Shown here piece after piece: positions 8,943 through 17,480 of a DNA stretch of 54,972 bases. The notes under the pieces were generated by a model. The model ran no database searches. It was not told the origin of the DNA and worked only from the letters and a program-made list of their open reading frames with translations. Origin of the DNA: Nanobdellota archaeon (lineage in GTDB: Archaea > Nanobdellota > Nanobdellia > Woesearchaeales > GCA-2686295); assembly GCA_018819065.1 (NCBI GenBank), contig JAHJQL010000078.1, positions 1 through 54,972 of the forward strand, written 5' to 3'. Numbering within the stretch: position 1 is the first letter of the stretch; each line of letters opens with the position of its first letter. A program made the position numbers and the translations under genes.

Positions 8943-9927
8943 TCCCTTCGAAAATTAATTCTGAATCATCACCAACGTTTAGTTTGTTATAAGTTCCCTT
9001 AACACAAGCGTTAACACCAATAATTGAGTTTTTCATCTGAGAATCTTCAATTGTTGCCCGTTCGCTTATTATACTATTCTTTATGATTGAATTCTTTATA
9101 TTAGCATCCTTAGATATAGATACAAAAGGTCCGATTATGGAGTTTTGGACAACCACTCCTTTTTCTATGAAAACAGGATTTATTATCAAGCTGTTTTTTA
9201 CTTCATCATACGTTTTTGGAGGCATCTTTTTCAACAAGTATTGGTTTGTTGCAAGCAAGGTTTCTGGCTTTCCACAATCCTCCCACACACTAACATTCTC
9301 AGACTTGAACTTTGCACCTTTTTGAATCATGATATTAAACGCGTCAACAAGGTAAAATTCTCCTTTTGTCTGCATGTCATGATCAATTAAGTGGTTTATG
9401 CTTTCAAAAAGCAACTTGGAATCTTTAATGTAATATAAACCAATGTTTGCAAGGTTTGAAGGAGGATTTTTAGGCTTTTCAACAATCTTCTCAACAAAAC
9501 CTTGTTTGTCAGGAAAAACTATTCCAAAACGCTCAGGATCCTCATGTTCTTTAACGTATATGAGACCATCGGCTTTGGTTGTTTTTAGCTTTGAGATGTC
9601 TGCATCACTAATCGTATCAACAAACCAAATCAAGACATCCTCTTTGATGTAAGGCTGTGCAAGTTTTATGGCGTGAGCCTGACCTTTTAATTCTTCCTGA
9701 ACAATGAATCTTGTCTTAAAATCATAGTTTTTTGTCACGTATTCCTTTATCTGGTTGCCTAAATATCCAACTATAAATATTATTTCAGAGACATCGACTT
9801 TTTTCAAATCATCAAGAATGTATGCAAGCACCGGTTTTCCTGCAACATGAACGAGAGGCTTAGCGGTGGTGTGAGTATGAGGCCTAAGCCTTGTTCCTTT
9901 TCCAGCTGTTGGAATTATTACTTGCAA
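8926..9927 (-). CDS. Sugar-1-phosphate nucleotidyltransferase with left-handed beta-helix
   Basis: Transfers a nucleotide onto a sugar 1-phosphate to make an NDP-sugar. The N-terminal Rossmann-like domain (about 1-240) has the signature PTAGKGTRLRPHTHTTAKPL near 6-25, VDT in the metal-binding strand near 108-110, ERFGIVFP and EKPKNPPSNLANIGLY. The C-terminal part (about 250-320) is a run of isoleucine-rich hexapeptide repeats (KNSIIKNSIISERATIEDS) forming a left-handed beta-helix. Sugar and nucleotide are undetermined (glucose-1-P with dTTP, UTP or ATP are all possible). The start is TTG at 9927, supported by GGTGA a few bases upstream and by the family N-terminus (M)QVIIPTAGKG. The debranching enzyme downstream hints at ADP- or UDP-glucose for glycogen. 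Confidence 0.88.
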   Translation of the reverse strand: MQVIIPTAGKGTRLRPHTHTTAKPLVHVAGKPVLAYILDDLKKVDVSEIIFIVGYLGNQIKEYVTKNYDFKTRFIVQEELKGQAHAIKLAQPYIKEDVLIWFVDTISDADISKLKTTKADGLIYVKEHEDPERFGIVFPDKQGFVEKIVEKPKNPPSNLANIGLYYIKDSKLLFESINHLIDHDMQTKGEFYLVDAFNIMIQKGAKFKSENVSVWEDCGKPETLLATNQYLLKKMPPKTYDEVKNSLIINPVFIEKGVVVQNSIIGPFVSISKDANIKNSIIKNSIISERATIEDSQMKNSIIGVNACVKGTYNKLNVGDDSELIFEGNGNNS

Positions 9928-9986
9928 TTTATCACCTATGAACGCAAAGACTCAATTGTTTATAAACATTATGCAACGAGTTGCAA

Positions 9987-11018
9987 CTAGTAACTTTTTT
10001 TTGCTTCTTTCTTGTTATGATAATCTTTTGCAAAACTGCCTGCAACAAGCAATGGGAATGCAATACTTGCCTCTGTTTTTATCTTTACTGTTGGTGCATT
10101 GATTTTTATCTTTGCCCATGTCTTTGCCTCTTCCTGGTTTCCTCCTGAGTCAGAAGCGTCAAATTCGTGTGCAGTTGTTATATAGACTGCGTAGTCAAGT
10201 CCTTCACGGAATATGTTAGCATTCAAGACGTAGTGCTTTGAAATTCCACCTCCAAGAATGATAGCTCCAGTCTTGTCCATGTTCAAAGTCATATCAACAA
10301 TCTTTTTATGGTCACCAACAACATCAATATAAAAATCAGACCTTTTTTGTCGCTGAAAGACAAACAAGTCGCCAATTGAACCATCAGTAAACCCTGGACA
10401 AAAGATTGGTATGTCATTTTTTGCAGCCCAGAAAAGATATGATTCTTCATGATTAACCCTAAATCCTAGTTCTTTGATAAACTCTGAAGGTGTAAACGGT
10501 GTTCCTCTCTTCTTCTGTATCTCATAAATATAATCAAAGAAGGGATTCATAAATTTTTCAAAGTACAAGTAGCGATCAAACGGAGCAAATATGTTTCCAA
10601 TCCTGCCAACACCACTCTCAAATAATACTCTTCCGGGAATATCGAAGTTTCCAATTACAAAAGGTCTCATAGTTTTAATCACATCTTCTTCTACACCACC
10701 TGCAGAAGTAACTATTGCATGCACGTATTTGTGTTTGACCAAGAACGTTATGATATCTCTCAATCCACTAGAAGTCATATTTGAGGTTATCGAAAGAAAT
10801 ATCTTTGCCTCATCTTTTATCATCATGCGGACAATCTCAATTCCATTGTACAAGTTTGTTGCCTGGATTCCAGTGGTAGCAAAAGAATTTAAGAAATCAT
10901 CAAAATTAAAATCATCTTCAAAGTTATATCCCTCAACAGACGTATGATTATCAAGAGTTACCGTCTTTCTCATAAACTTCAAATTTTTTTTATATTCAGT
11001 CTCACGATTAGCAACCAT
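9987..11018 (-). CDS. dys: Deoxyhypusine synthase
   Basis: Transfers the aminobutyl group of spermidine to a specific lysine of aIF5A, the first and, in many archaea, key step of hypusine formation. It uses NAD. The 343 residues include SITSNMTSSGLRDIITFLVKH (two blocks near 82-102), the NAD-binding stretches and GGGISKHYVLNANIFREGLDYA. The catalytic lysine is Lys303 in EAKTWAKIKI. I start at MVANRETEY because GGTGA lies 6 nt upstream of that ATG; the longer reading frame to 11060 adds 14 residues unlike family N-termini. The substrate aIF5A is encoded 4.4 kb away on the other strand. It may continue into the downstream sugar-metabolism pair (59 bp gap), but a functional tie is not evident. 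Confidence 0.95.
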   Translation of the reverse strand: MVANRETEYKKNLKFMRKTVTLDNHTSVEGYNFEDDFNFDDFLNSFATTGIQATNLYNGIEIVRMMIKDEAKIFLSITSNMTSSGLRDIITFLVKHKYVHAIVTSAGGVEEDVIKTMRPFVIGNFDIPGRVLFESGVGRIGNIFAPFDRYLYFEKFMNPFFDYIYEIQKKRGTPFTPSEFIKELGFRVNHEESYLFWAAKNDIPIFCPGFTDGSIGDLFVFQRQKRSDFYIDVVGDHKKIVDMTLNMDKTGAIILGGGISKHYVLNANIFREGLDYAVYITTAHEFDASDSGGNQEEAKTWAKIKINAPTVKIKTEASIAFPLLVAGSFAKDYHNKKEAKKSY

Positions 11019-11128
11019 TTTTTTCACCTTAGAAAATTTTATACTCTTAACTACCAGCAAGCCTTACAGAATCAAACAAGTCATGGCAGTTCATGAATAT
11101 AAAGAACAAAAGTGTTGCTTTTAAATGT

Positions 11129-12079
11129 TTAGTTGCCAACATACTTAGAATATATACTCTTTGCTTCTTTTTCACTATCTGCTTTAATCAACACTCTTCC
11201 ATCTTTAAAGATGGAGATGTTTCTAAATATTAAAAAATCAGAGTTCCCCCTCACCTTGTCAATTCTTTCAAGTCTTTTTTTTAGTTCATTAAGATTTTTT
11301 TTCTCTCCTCTTATCTGATAAGTTGACTTGCCACAAACCTTGGTTGTTTTTGAGCCTTTCTCTCCTTTTAAGTATTCAAAGTTTTTGTTACAAGCAGGAC
11401 AACCATTTCTCTTCTTGACTTTTATTTTTTGAAGATTGAAAGTTTCAACGTCAAGCCAAATCATTTCACTAGGAACTTTCTTATTTAGTAGAATGTCTAA
11501 AGCAATCTTTGCTTGCAAAGACCCAACAATCATGGTTGTAGATGCAAGAACACCAGTGGTTTCACAAGTATCATTACTTTTAGAATTCTCAAAGATACAC
11601 CTAAAGCAAGGACTGTCTTTTGAAAAAGATAGAATTGTTCCTCTTGTCGCTATTCCTGCTGCGTAAATCCAAAGTTTTGAAAACTTAATGCAAAAATCAT
11701 TTATCAAAAACCTAGTTTCAAGGTTATCTGTGCAATCAAGAATTATATCTGCTTTTTTTAACAAATCAATGTTTTTTGGGTTCAAATCCTCTGCAAATGA
11801 ACTAATGATTATTTCTGAATTTATTTTTTTAAGTGCTTTCTTTGCAGTAATTGCTTTTGGAAAACCAACATCTTCTTCTTTGTAAAGCAATTGTCTTTGA
11901 AGATTGCTAAGTTCAACAACATCCCTATCTATCAATATGAGTTTTTTAATACCTGCTCTTGCAAGAATCTGGGCAGAAACACTTCCAATAGCTCCAAGAC
12001 CAACTATTCCAACAGTCTTTTTTCCAATAATCTCTTGTCCATCTTTTCCAATTATTAATTCTTGCCTTGAGTATCTCAT
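11129..12079 (-). CDS. ThiF/MoeB/HesA family E1-like adenylating enzyme
   Basis: Activates the C-terminal glycine of a ubiquitin-like sulfur carrier or modifier (ThiS, MoaD or SAMP type) by adenylation. In 316 residues it has the nucleotide-binding loop GLGAIG (27-32), Asp51, the SNLQRQ arginine-finger region (58-63), the DCTDNLETR motif near 115-123 and a zinc site from Cys158/Cys161 and Cys227/Cys230 (CPAC). A candidate catalytic cysteine is Cys172 in NDTCETTGV. About 85 extra residues after the zinc site form a small lysine-rich alpha/beta tail. It lies 6 bp downstream of fibrillarin and completes a nop5-flpA-thiF gene string. No ubiquitin-like partner is in the window, so thiamin, molybdopterin, tRNA thiolation or protein tagging all remain possible. 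Confidence 0.9.
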   Translation of the reverse strand: MRYSRQELIIGKDGQEIIGKKTVGIVGLGAIGSVSAQILARAGIKKLILIDRDVVELSNLQRQLLYKEEDVGFPKAITAKKALKKINSEIIISSFAEDLNPKNIDLLKKADIILDCTDNLETRFLINDFCIKFSKLWIYAAGIATRGTILSFSKDSPCFRCIFENSKSNDTCETTGVLASTTMIVGSLQAKIALDILLNKKVPSEMIWLDVETFNLQKIKVKKRNGCPACNKNFEYLKGEKGSKTTKVCGKSTYQIRGEKKNLNELKKRLERIDKVRGNSDFLIFRNISIFKDGRVLIKADSEKEAKSIYSKYVGN

Positions 12080-12085
12080 AAAGAA

Positions 12086-12745
12086 TTATCTCTTCTTAAC
12101 AATGAAGAACCCATGATCCTTTTCAAAAGGCTGCAACTCTCTAAAATCAACGACAGTAATCATTTTTTCAAGTGCAGATTTAACTTCCTTGTACAAATCC
12201 CTTGGTTGCTTGGTAACATCTATACTTCGAGCCTTTAGCGCTAGCAACCCAAAACCGCCTTGCTTTAGGTATGTATCGCAGTTCTTTAAAAAAATCTCAA
12301 CTTGGTTTTTTTGTGAAATATCTTGATAAACTATGTCAACTTTGCTGACAACTGTTTCATAATCTTTTGGGTGATTAGCACTTGCAAGTATTGGTATCAT
12401 ATTTCTTCTTTCTTCACAAACAATCACTAAATCTCTTGCAACTATTGGCGCAATCTCAACAGCAAAGACGAAGCCTTTTGCTACGATATCAGAAACAAAT
12501 GAAGGAGTGTAGCCGTGAGATGCACCAAGGTATAAAACTGTTGAGTCCTCTTTAAAGCCTATTTGAGAAATTTGATTCATCAAAGCAGCTGCGAGTTTGC
12601 TTCTTTTTGGATCCCACTCTCTAAACAAGTTATTTCCATCTCTAACAATTCTCTCGTCAAACAACGAATTGGAAAAATCAGTTTTTACATACAATCTTCC
12701 TTTCTCAATAAATATATTTGGAAAATTCTTGTTGAAAATATTCAT
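12086..12745 (-). CDS. flpA: Fibrillarin-like rRNA/tRNA 2'-O-methyltransferase
   Basis: SAM-dependent methyltransferase of the archaeal box C/D sRNP, which places 2'-O-methyl groups on rRNA and tRNA at guide-specified sites. The 219 residues are the normal archaeal length. Landmarks are FREWDPKRSKLAAAL (41-55), the SAM loop LYLGASHGYTPSF (71-83), AVEIAP near 104-109 and VDIVYQDISQ near 133-142. The C-terminal block PFEKDHGFFIVKKR is typical. The start ATG overlaps the nop5 stop by 4 nt (ATGA), so the two subunits are translationally coupled. Its usual contact on Nop5, the Nop5 N-terminal domain, appears to be absent from the neighbouring gene. Confidence 0.97.
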   Translation of the reverse strand: MNIFNKNFPNIFIEKGRLYVKTDFSNSLFDERIVRDGNNLFREWDPKRSKLAAALMNQISQIGFKEDSTVLYLGASHGYTPSFVSDIVAKGFVFAVEIAPIVARDLVIVCEERRNMIPILASANHPKDYETVVSKVDIVYQDISQKNQVEIFLKNCDTYLKQGGFGLLALKARSIDVTKQPRDLYKEVKSALEKMITVVDFRELQPFEKDHGFFIVKKR

Positions 12746-13476
12746 TTGAACTTCTCCTCTAAATCTTTTTTTAGCTTATCTCCAATGAACTCTCCTTTGA
12801 AATAATCAGTTTTAATAGCAATTGCTATTTTATCAGCAAAGACTCTTGCACGTTTTCCTCTCTCTGATTTCTTAGCAGAGCCAACGAGTGTGTGCTGCAA
12901 GATTATTCCATGTTTTGGAGGTCTAGCACCAGTCTTTAGATGTCTAAAAAGCGCAGTTTCAGCACCTAAAAGCTGTATCTTTGAAGAATGCATCATTGCA
13001 AGTTTTTTTAATGAACCTCCCGCTCTTATTAGTTTAGCGCTAAGAAGGGAGCCTGCTAAAGTGTAACAGTTCTTACAATATGAAGAAGTGACTTTTTCAA
13101 GGTAATTTTTTAGTTCATCCCTAAGCTCGTAAAGAGTGCTTATCTTTAAAGCAAGATTGTTTATGGGTTCATAATCTTTATCAGATAATTCTGTTCCCAT
13201 AGACTCTTTTAACTGGTATTCTTCTATTAGTTCATTTCTTTTCTTTGTTAGTATAACTTTGACAAAAGTCTCATGATCACTAATCTTTTTTGAAATTTCA
13301 GGAAGATACAACGCATACCAGTCTATAAGCCTCTTAGTCAAAACATTTGTTATCTTCGCAAGCTCATCAATATTGTTGATTGCATGGATTATGAATTCAT
13401 CTTCACAAATAGATTCCCTGATGTTTTTTTTAGCTAATAAAATAGCTTTTTCCCTTAACTTATCAAAGTCTTCCAT
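12742..13476 (-). CDS. Nop5/Nop56/58 core protein lacking the N-terminal domain
   Basis: Scaffold subunit of the archaeal C/D sRNP. It joins L7Ae-bound guide RNA to fibrillarin and dimerises through a coiled coil. This 244-residue version starts directly in the coiled-coil region (AINNIDELAKITNVLTKR near 30-47, WYALYLPEISKKISDHETF near 51-69). It then carries the Nop domain with the RNA-binding signature GGSLKKLAMMHSSKIQLLG (about 150-168), GAETALFRHLKTG and PPKHGIILQH. Typical archaeal Nop5 is about 380-410 residues, with an N-terminal domain of roughly 110-120 residues that binds fibrillarin; that domain is missing here. The reading frame extends to 13644, but those extra residues are unlike Nop5 and would run into aRF1. 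It is the first gene of the nop5-flpA-thiF operon. Confidence 0.93.
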   Translation of the reverse strand: MEDFDKLREKAILLAKKNIRESICEDEFIIHAINNIDELAKITNVLTKRLIDWYALYLPEISKKISDHETFVKVILTKKRNELIEEYQLKESMGTELSDKDYEPINNLALKISTLYELRDELKNYLEKVTSSYCKNCYTLAGSLLSAKLIRAGGSLKKLAMMHSSKIQLLGAETALFRHLKTGARPPKHGIILQHTLVGSAKKSERGKRARVFADKIAIAIKTDYFKGEFIGDKLKKDLEEKFK

Positions 13477-13537
13477 GAAATTAGCGTATAACAGATATAT
13501 ATTTAAAGCTTTAGAGAAATCTTTATACTGAAACAAA

Positions 13538-14647
13538 ATGAGCGAGGACAAATTAACCGCAAAACAGCGGTTTAAATTAAAACATTTCATCAAAGAACTA
13601 GAACAGCCAAGAGGAAGGCACACAGAATTAATTAGTGTATACATCCCAGCAGGTTATGATATGAACAAGATAACCAATCACTTATTCCAGGAGCAAGGAA
13701 CAGCTTCAAACATAAAGAGCAAAGCAACGAAAGATAATGTGATTACAGGCCTTGAAAAAATGATGCAGCACCTAAAGCTGTACTCTAAAACACCAAAAAA
13801 TGGCCTCGCAGTATTCTCAGGAAATGTATCAGAACGTGAAGGCCAACAAGATTTCAAGGTCTGGAGTATTGAACCACCAGTACCTTTGAAACAGAGACTC
13901 TACAGGTGCGATAAAGAGTTCGTTGTAGAACCATTAAGAGAACAAATAGATGATGTTAACGCTTATGGACTTGTTGTTTTGGATAAAAGAGAAGGAAACG
14001 TCGCACTCTTAAAAGGAAAAACAATCATTCCATTAAAAAAAGCGCAGTCAGCAGTACCAGGAAAAACTAGAGCTGGAGGACAAAGTTCTAAAAGATTTGA
14101 AAGACTAAGAGAAGGTGCTGCAAAAGAATTCTTTAAAAAAATGGCTGATATGATGAAAGAAGAGTTTTTGATGAACCAAGAATTAAAAGGAATTATAGTT
14201 GGTGGGCCAGGTCACACTAAAAACGAGTTTGTCGATGGAAACTACATAACCGACCAGCTCAAACAAAAAATAATAGCATTAAAAGACTTATCATACACAG
14301 GAGAGTTTGGCTTGCAAGAACTGCTTGACAAATCAGATGATGTATTATCAGAGGAAGAAGTCATCGAAGAAAAAAAGCTGATGCAAAAGTTCTTCAACCT
14401 GCTTGCAAAACAACCAGGAATGGTTAACTATGGATTAGAACAAGTGATGGACGACATAAAAATGGGTGTTGTAGAGATAGTCATGCTCTCAGAAGAGTTA
14501 GATGATAACACTATAGCGGAATTTGAAAAAGAAGCTGAGAAACTAGGCTCAGAAGTTATGATGATATCAACAGATACAAGAGAAGGAGTACAGCTAAGAG
14601 ACCTTGGAAAAGTAGCAGCAATTCTCAGATATGAAGTTCAAAGATGA
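13538..14647 (+). CDS. prf1: Archaeal peptide chain release factor aRF1 (minidomain missing)
   Basis: Recognises all three stop codons and triggers peptide release on the ribosome. Domain 1 carries NIKS (58-61) for stop-codon decoding. Domain 2 carries GGQ (180-182) in TRAGGQSSKRFERLREGAA, which contacts the peptidyl-transferase centre. Domain 3 is shortened: after VEIVMLSEELDD (near 312-323) the chain passes straight to TIAEFEKEAEKLGSEVMMIS and ends in LGKVAAILRYEVQR. The minidomain, often a zinc-finger-like insertion of about 45-55 residues in other archaea, is absent. That explains 369 residues against the usual 400-425. The start is divergent from nop5 with 61 bp between. Function should be retained because both catalytic motifs are intact. 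Confidence 0.96.
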   Translation: MSEDKLTAKQRFKLKHFIKELEQPRGRHTELISVYIPAGYDMNKITNHLFQEQGTASNIKSKATKDNVITGLEKMMQHLKLYSKTPKNGLAVFSGNVSEREGQQDFKVWSIEPPVPLKQRLYRCDKEFVVEPLREQIDDVNAYGLVVLDKREGNVALLKGKTIIPLKKAQSAVPGKTRAGGQSSKRFERLREGAAKEFFKKMADMMKEEFLMNQELKGIIVGGPGHTKNEFVDGNYITDQLKQKIIALKDLSYTGEFGLQELLDKSDDVLSEEEVIEEKKLMQKFFNLLAKQPGMVNYGLEQVMDDIKMGVVEIVMLSEELDDNTIAEFEKEAEKLGSEVMMISTDTREGVQLRDLGKVAAILRYEVQR

Positions 14648-14673
14648 TTTTGAATTAACAACGGTAATTTTTT

Positions 14674-15330
14674 ATGAATATTGCAACTAGAGCATTCAAA
14701 GAATTATTCCCGGAAAAAGAGCTTGTCAGAGAAATAAAACTCAATTATTCTGCAAAATTCAAGCCATACAATGCAAATGTCAAGTATAATTCATCCAGAT
14801 TAACATTTAATCTTTCAAGAAAATGGACTGAATTATCAGATGATATCCAGATAGGATTAATACAAGGACTATTGCTAAAGATGTACAAAGAAAAAAAAAC
14901 GACGATAAACATACAACTCTATCAGAAATTCATAAAAAACATATCAAAATATTCAAGAACTGAGCAAGTAGATCCTTTCTTAAAAAAATCATTTGACAGA
15001 ATAAACGAGAAATACTTCTTCAACTTTTTAGAAACTCCTAACTTGGTGTGGGGTCAAGAATCATTTAGAAAGCTTGGAAGCTATGAATACACCACAAACA
15101 CAATAACAATAAGCGCAGTCTTAAAAGATGAACCTTTGCTCCTAGACTATGTAATCTACCATGAAATGCTACACAAAAGTTTAAACTTTAAGAGCAAAAA
15201 CGGTCGAAACTATCATCACACAACCGAATTTCGAAATAGAGAAAAAGAATTTGAAGACAAAGATATAGAATCAAAACTAACAGCTTTTCTAAGGAAAAAA
15301 AGACTTAAAAAACTATTCAGATTCTTCTAA
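14674..15330 (+). CDS. SprT-like zinc metalloprotease (putative)
   Basis: A 218-residue protein whose C-terminal half looks like a SprT/WLM-type minigluzincin: DYVIYHEMLHKSL (158-170) gives an HExxH zinc motif (His163, Glu164, His167). Downstream histidines in NYHHTTEFRNREKEFE are candidate third ligands. The N-terminal 100 residues are helical and have no assignable domain. SprT relatives cleave DNA-protein crosslinks, but the basic helical ends (KKRLKKLFRF at the C-terminus) fit a nucleic-acid-associated role only weakly. It starts 27 bp after aRF1 on the same strand and may be co-transcribed with it. Protease family membership is fairly clear from the motif; the substrate is unknown. Confidence 0.75.
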   Translation: MNIATRAFKELFPEKELVREIKLNYSAKFKPYNANVKYNSSRLTFNLSRKWTELSDDIQIGLIQGLLLKMYKEKKTTINIQLYQKFIKNISKYSRTEQVDPFLKKSFDRINEKYFFNFLETPNLVWGQESFRKLGSYEYTTNTITISAVLKDEPLLLDYVIYHEMLHKSLNFKSKNGRNYHHTTEFRNREKEFEDKDIESKLTAFLRKKRLKKLFRFF

Positions 15331-15342
15331 AACAAAGCAAAA

Positions 15343-15355
15343 CATATATAAATAA
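15343..15355 (+). promoter_or_regulatory. TATA box of the aIF5A-L40e transcript
   Basis: CATATATAAATAA lies about 50 nt before the aIF5A ATG. It predicts a leader of roughly 24 nt that contains the GGTGA SD near 15389-15393, so this transcript is leadered. Confidence 0.5.
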
Positions 15356-15398
15356 ACACTTTTTCTTCAGAGTAATAATTATCACTGGTGAAAAATCA

Positions 15399-15797
15399 AT
15401 GGCTGATATAAAACATAAAGACGCTGGAAGCTTACAAAAAGGAAACTATGTGGTGATGGAAGGGGCGGCATGTATAGTAACTGATGTAAAGATATCAAGA
15501 CCTGGAAAACACGGCCATGCAAAAGTGAACTTAACAGCTGTTGGCATGCTTGATGGCAAGAAGAGAAACACAGTTATGCCAGGTCACGATTCAATTGAAG
15601 TCCCAGTAATTGACAAGAGAAACGCACAGGTCTTAAGCATCAATGCAAATAAGGCAAACGTGATGGATTCAGAAACATACGAGACCTTTGATGTGGTTAT
15701 ACCAACAGAACTAGAAGGGCAAGTTGTAGAAGAAGCAACTGTAGTCTACTGGATTGTTCTTAACGACAGAGTATTAAAACAAGTGAAGAGTGAATAA
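15399..15797 (+). CDS. eif5A: Translation factor aIF5A
   Basis: Archaeal homologue of eIF5A/EF-P, which binds the ribosomal E site and relieves stalling on difficult peptides. The 132-residue protein has the N-terminal SH3-like barrel with the modification loop SRPGKHGHAK; Lys37 is the expected deoxyhypusine/hypusine site. A C-terminal OB-fold follows (about 75-132; ETYETFDVVIPTELEGQV). The start is set by GGTGA 6-8 nt upstream. The modifying enzyme, deoxyhypusine synthase, is in the same window, so the pathway's first step is present. L40e follows 2 bp after the stop, forming a two-gene translation operon. Confidence 0.97.
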   Translation: MADIKHKDAGSLQKGNYVVMEGAACIVTDVKISRPGKHGHAKVNLTAVGMLDGKKRNTVMPGHDSIEVPVIDKRNAQVLSINANKANVMDSETYETFDVVIPTELEGQVVEEATVVYWIVLNDRVLKQVKSE

Positions 15798-15799
15798 AA

Positions 15800-15961
15800 A
15801 TGGTGAAGTTCCCTGAAGCAGAAGCAAGACTGTTTAAAAATATGTTTGTATGTCGAAAGTGCAAGTCAAAAATGAGGGCTCCCAGCCTAAAAGTCTCAGC
15901 TGGAAAAGTTAAATGCAGAAAATGTGATTCAAGCGCTCTAAGAACTATTAAGAAGAAATAA
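15800..15961 (+). CDS. rpl40e: Ribosomal protein L40e (zinc ribbon)
   Basis: A small 53-residue large-subunit protein. It starts MVKFPEAEARLFKN, which matches the conserved archaeal L40e opening FPEAEARL. Four cysteines in two CxxC pairs (Cys18/Cys21 in CRKC and Cys39/Cys42 in CRKC) form the zinc ribbon. The tail is basic (LRTIKKK). It begins two nucleotides after the aIF5A stop and must be translated from the same mRNA. The length and both metal pairs are as expected for an archaeal L40e not fused to ubiquitin. Confidence 0.93.
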   Translation: MVKFPEAEARLFKNMFVCRKCKSKMRAPSLKVSAGKVKCRKCDSSALRTIKKK

Positions 15962-16002
15962 GCACAAACCTTTTAAACTATGATTTTTCTTTATATTTCA
16001 AT

Positions 16003-17442
16003 ATGAGTTTTTTATCTTTCTTAACACAATACAAGTTTGTGATAATGTTCTACCTTGCAATAATATTGCTGATATACTTTAACAGGAAGAAATTTGAAGT
16101 TCAGGCAAAAATAATCTATCTTTACAAGACAAAATTCGGCCTTAAGTTCATGGATAGTTTTGCAAATCCTCGATCTGAGAAAACTGATGGGTTTGGACGT
16201 TTCTTGTTTGGCATAAGCGCTGGATTAACAATTATTTCAGGGCTAGTTATGCTTACAAATAAAATGTATGACTTGTTTGTCAAGAGCAACTTATTATCTG
16301 AAGGAGCAATGTTGGTATTCTTCATGATATTCTCAGCATCCTTTATCTTCTTGTTAATATCAATTATATTTTTCAAACAGCTAAAAAGTGCTGGAACAGT
16401 TGGAATCTATGTTGGGTTCTTGGGAATGATATTGATAAGTGTATTCGTCCTAAAAGGATTTGTTGACTTATTCCTAAAACCAGATGCTCCACCAGTTCTA
16501 AGTCCAATAATACCAGGCGTGAGCATTCCTGGAAGCCCAATAATGGTGCCTTTTTGGTATGGTATAATAGCGCTGTTTGTGGTAGTTTTAATTCACGAAT
16601 TTTCTCATGGAATACTTTGCAGAGTCCATAAAATAAAAGTCAAGAGCTCAGGAGTGGGTATGATGGCGATACTACCTTTAGCGTTTGTGGAGCCAGATGA
16701 AGAATCATTAAAAAAATCAAGCTTCAAAGCTAAAAACTCTATGTTTGCAGCCGGACCATTCTCAAACATACTAACAGGCATACTAGTTATATTAATATTG
16801 ACATTCATACTATTACCAGTTACTTTTTCAATGGCTGAGCCAATAGAAGGAGGTGTAAGGGTTTTTGCACTTGAAGGAACACCAGCAAGCCAAGCAGGAA
16901 TAGGAACGCGAGGATCAATAATTATACCAGTTGACGTTTTAAACAAGTACCCCGTATCAGCCAAAGACTCAGAGTTCTTAGAAGAAAACAGTGGAAAAAC
17001 AATAACTAGCTTAAATGGTGTTCCAATCAACTCTACAAAGGATTTCATAACACAACTAGAAAATGTGACTGCAGGGGATACAGTAATCCTTGCAAATGAC
17101 AAAGAAAGCTTTGCAATAAACACAATCAACAAGAGTGGCAAACCATACATGGGCGTAAACATCGTCGGCCTTAAAATAAAGGAAGCTTCTAATAACTATC
17201 TGTTTAACTTCTTCAAAATATTATTAGAATTATTCATCTGGATATACACATTAAGCTTAGGTCTTGGACTAGCAAACCTATTGCCGCTAGGAATAACAGA
17301 TGGAGGAAGAATGATACACATAACACTAGAAAAATGGTTTGGAGAAAAAAAAGCAATTCAAATATTCTCAAGGGTAACAGTTCTATTCTTTGTAATAATA
17401 CTAGTGCTGGTGTTCGTTCCAATAATAAAAGCAGTTATTTAG
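16003..17442 (+). CDS. Site-2 protease family (M50) intramembrane metalloprotease
   Basis: Intramembrane zinc protease related to S2P/RseP, which cleaves membrane-bound substrates such as anti-sigma factors or remnant signal peptides. In 479 residues there are N-terminal membrane segments (about 8-25, 66-85, 103-123, 136-156) and the zinc motif HEFSH (198-202) in a membrane helix. A PDZ-like domain between the catalytic halves (about 275-385) contains NGVPINSTKDF. The second catalytic motif LLPLGITDGG supplies the aspartate (Asp433). A C-terminal membrane helix ends the protein. The spacer is short (41 bp) with a TATA-like TTTTAAA about 29 nt before the ATG, so the transcript is probably leaderless. 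The substrate is unknown. Confidence 0.93.
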   Translation: MSFLSFLTQYKFVIMFYLAIILLIYFNRKKFEVQAKIIYLYKTKFGLKFMDSFANPRSEKTDGFGRFLFGISAGLTIISGLVMLTNKMYDLFVKSNLLSEGAMLVFFMIFSASFIFLLISIIFFKQLKSAGTVGIYVGFLGMILISVFVLKGFVDLFLKPDAPPVLSPIIPGVSIPGSPIMVPFWYGIIALFVVVLIHEFSHGILCRVHKIKVKSSGVGMMAILPLAFVEPDEESLKKSSFKAKNSMFAAGPFSNILTGILVILILTFILLPVTFSMAEPIEGGVRVFALEGTPASQAGIGTRGSIIIPVDVLNKYPVSAKDSEFLEENSGKTITSLNGVPINSTKDFITQLENVTAGDTVILANDKESFAINTINKSGKPYMGVNIVGLKIKEASNNYLFNFFKILLELFIWIYTLSLGLGLANLLPLGITDGGRMIHITLEKWFGEKKAIQIFSRVTVLFFVIILVLVFVPIIKAVI

Positions 17443-17480
17443 ACAAAGATTTATTAATTATTAACTTTTTATAATTGTTT

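Noticed and set aside
13477-13644. Extended N-terminus of Nop5
   Set aside because: Residues upstream of MEDFDKLREK do not resemble the Nop5 N-terminal domain and would overlap the aRF1 promoter and start.
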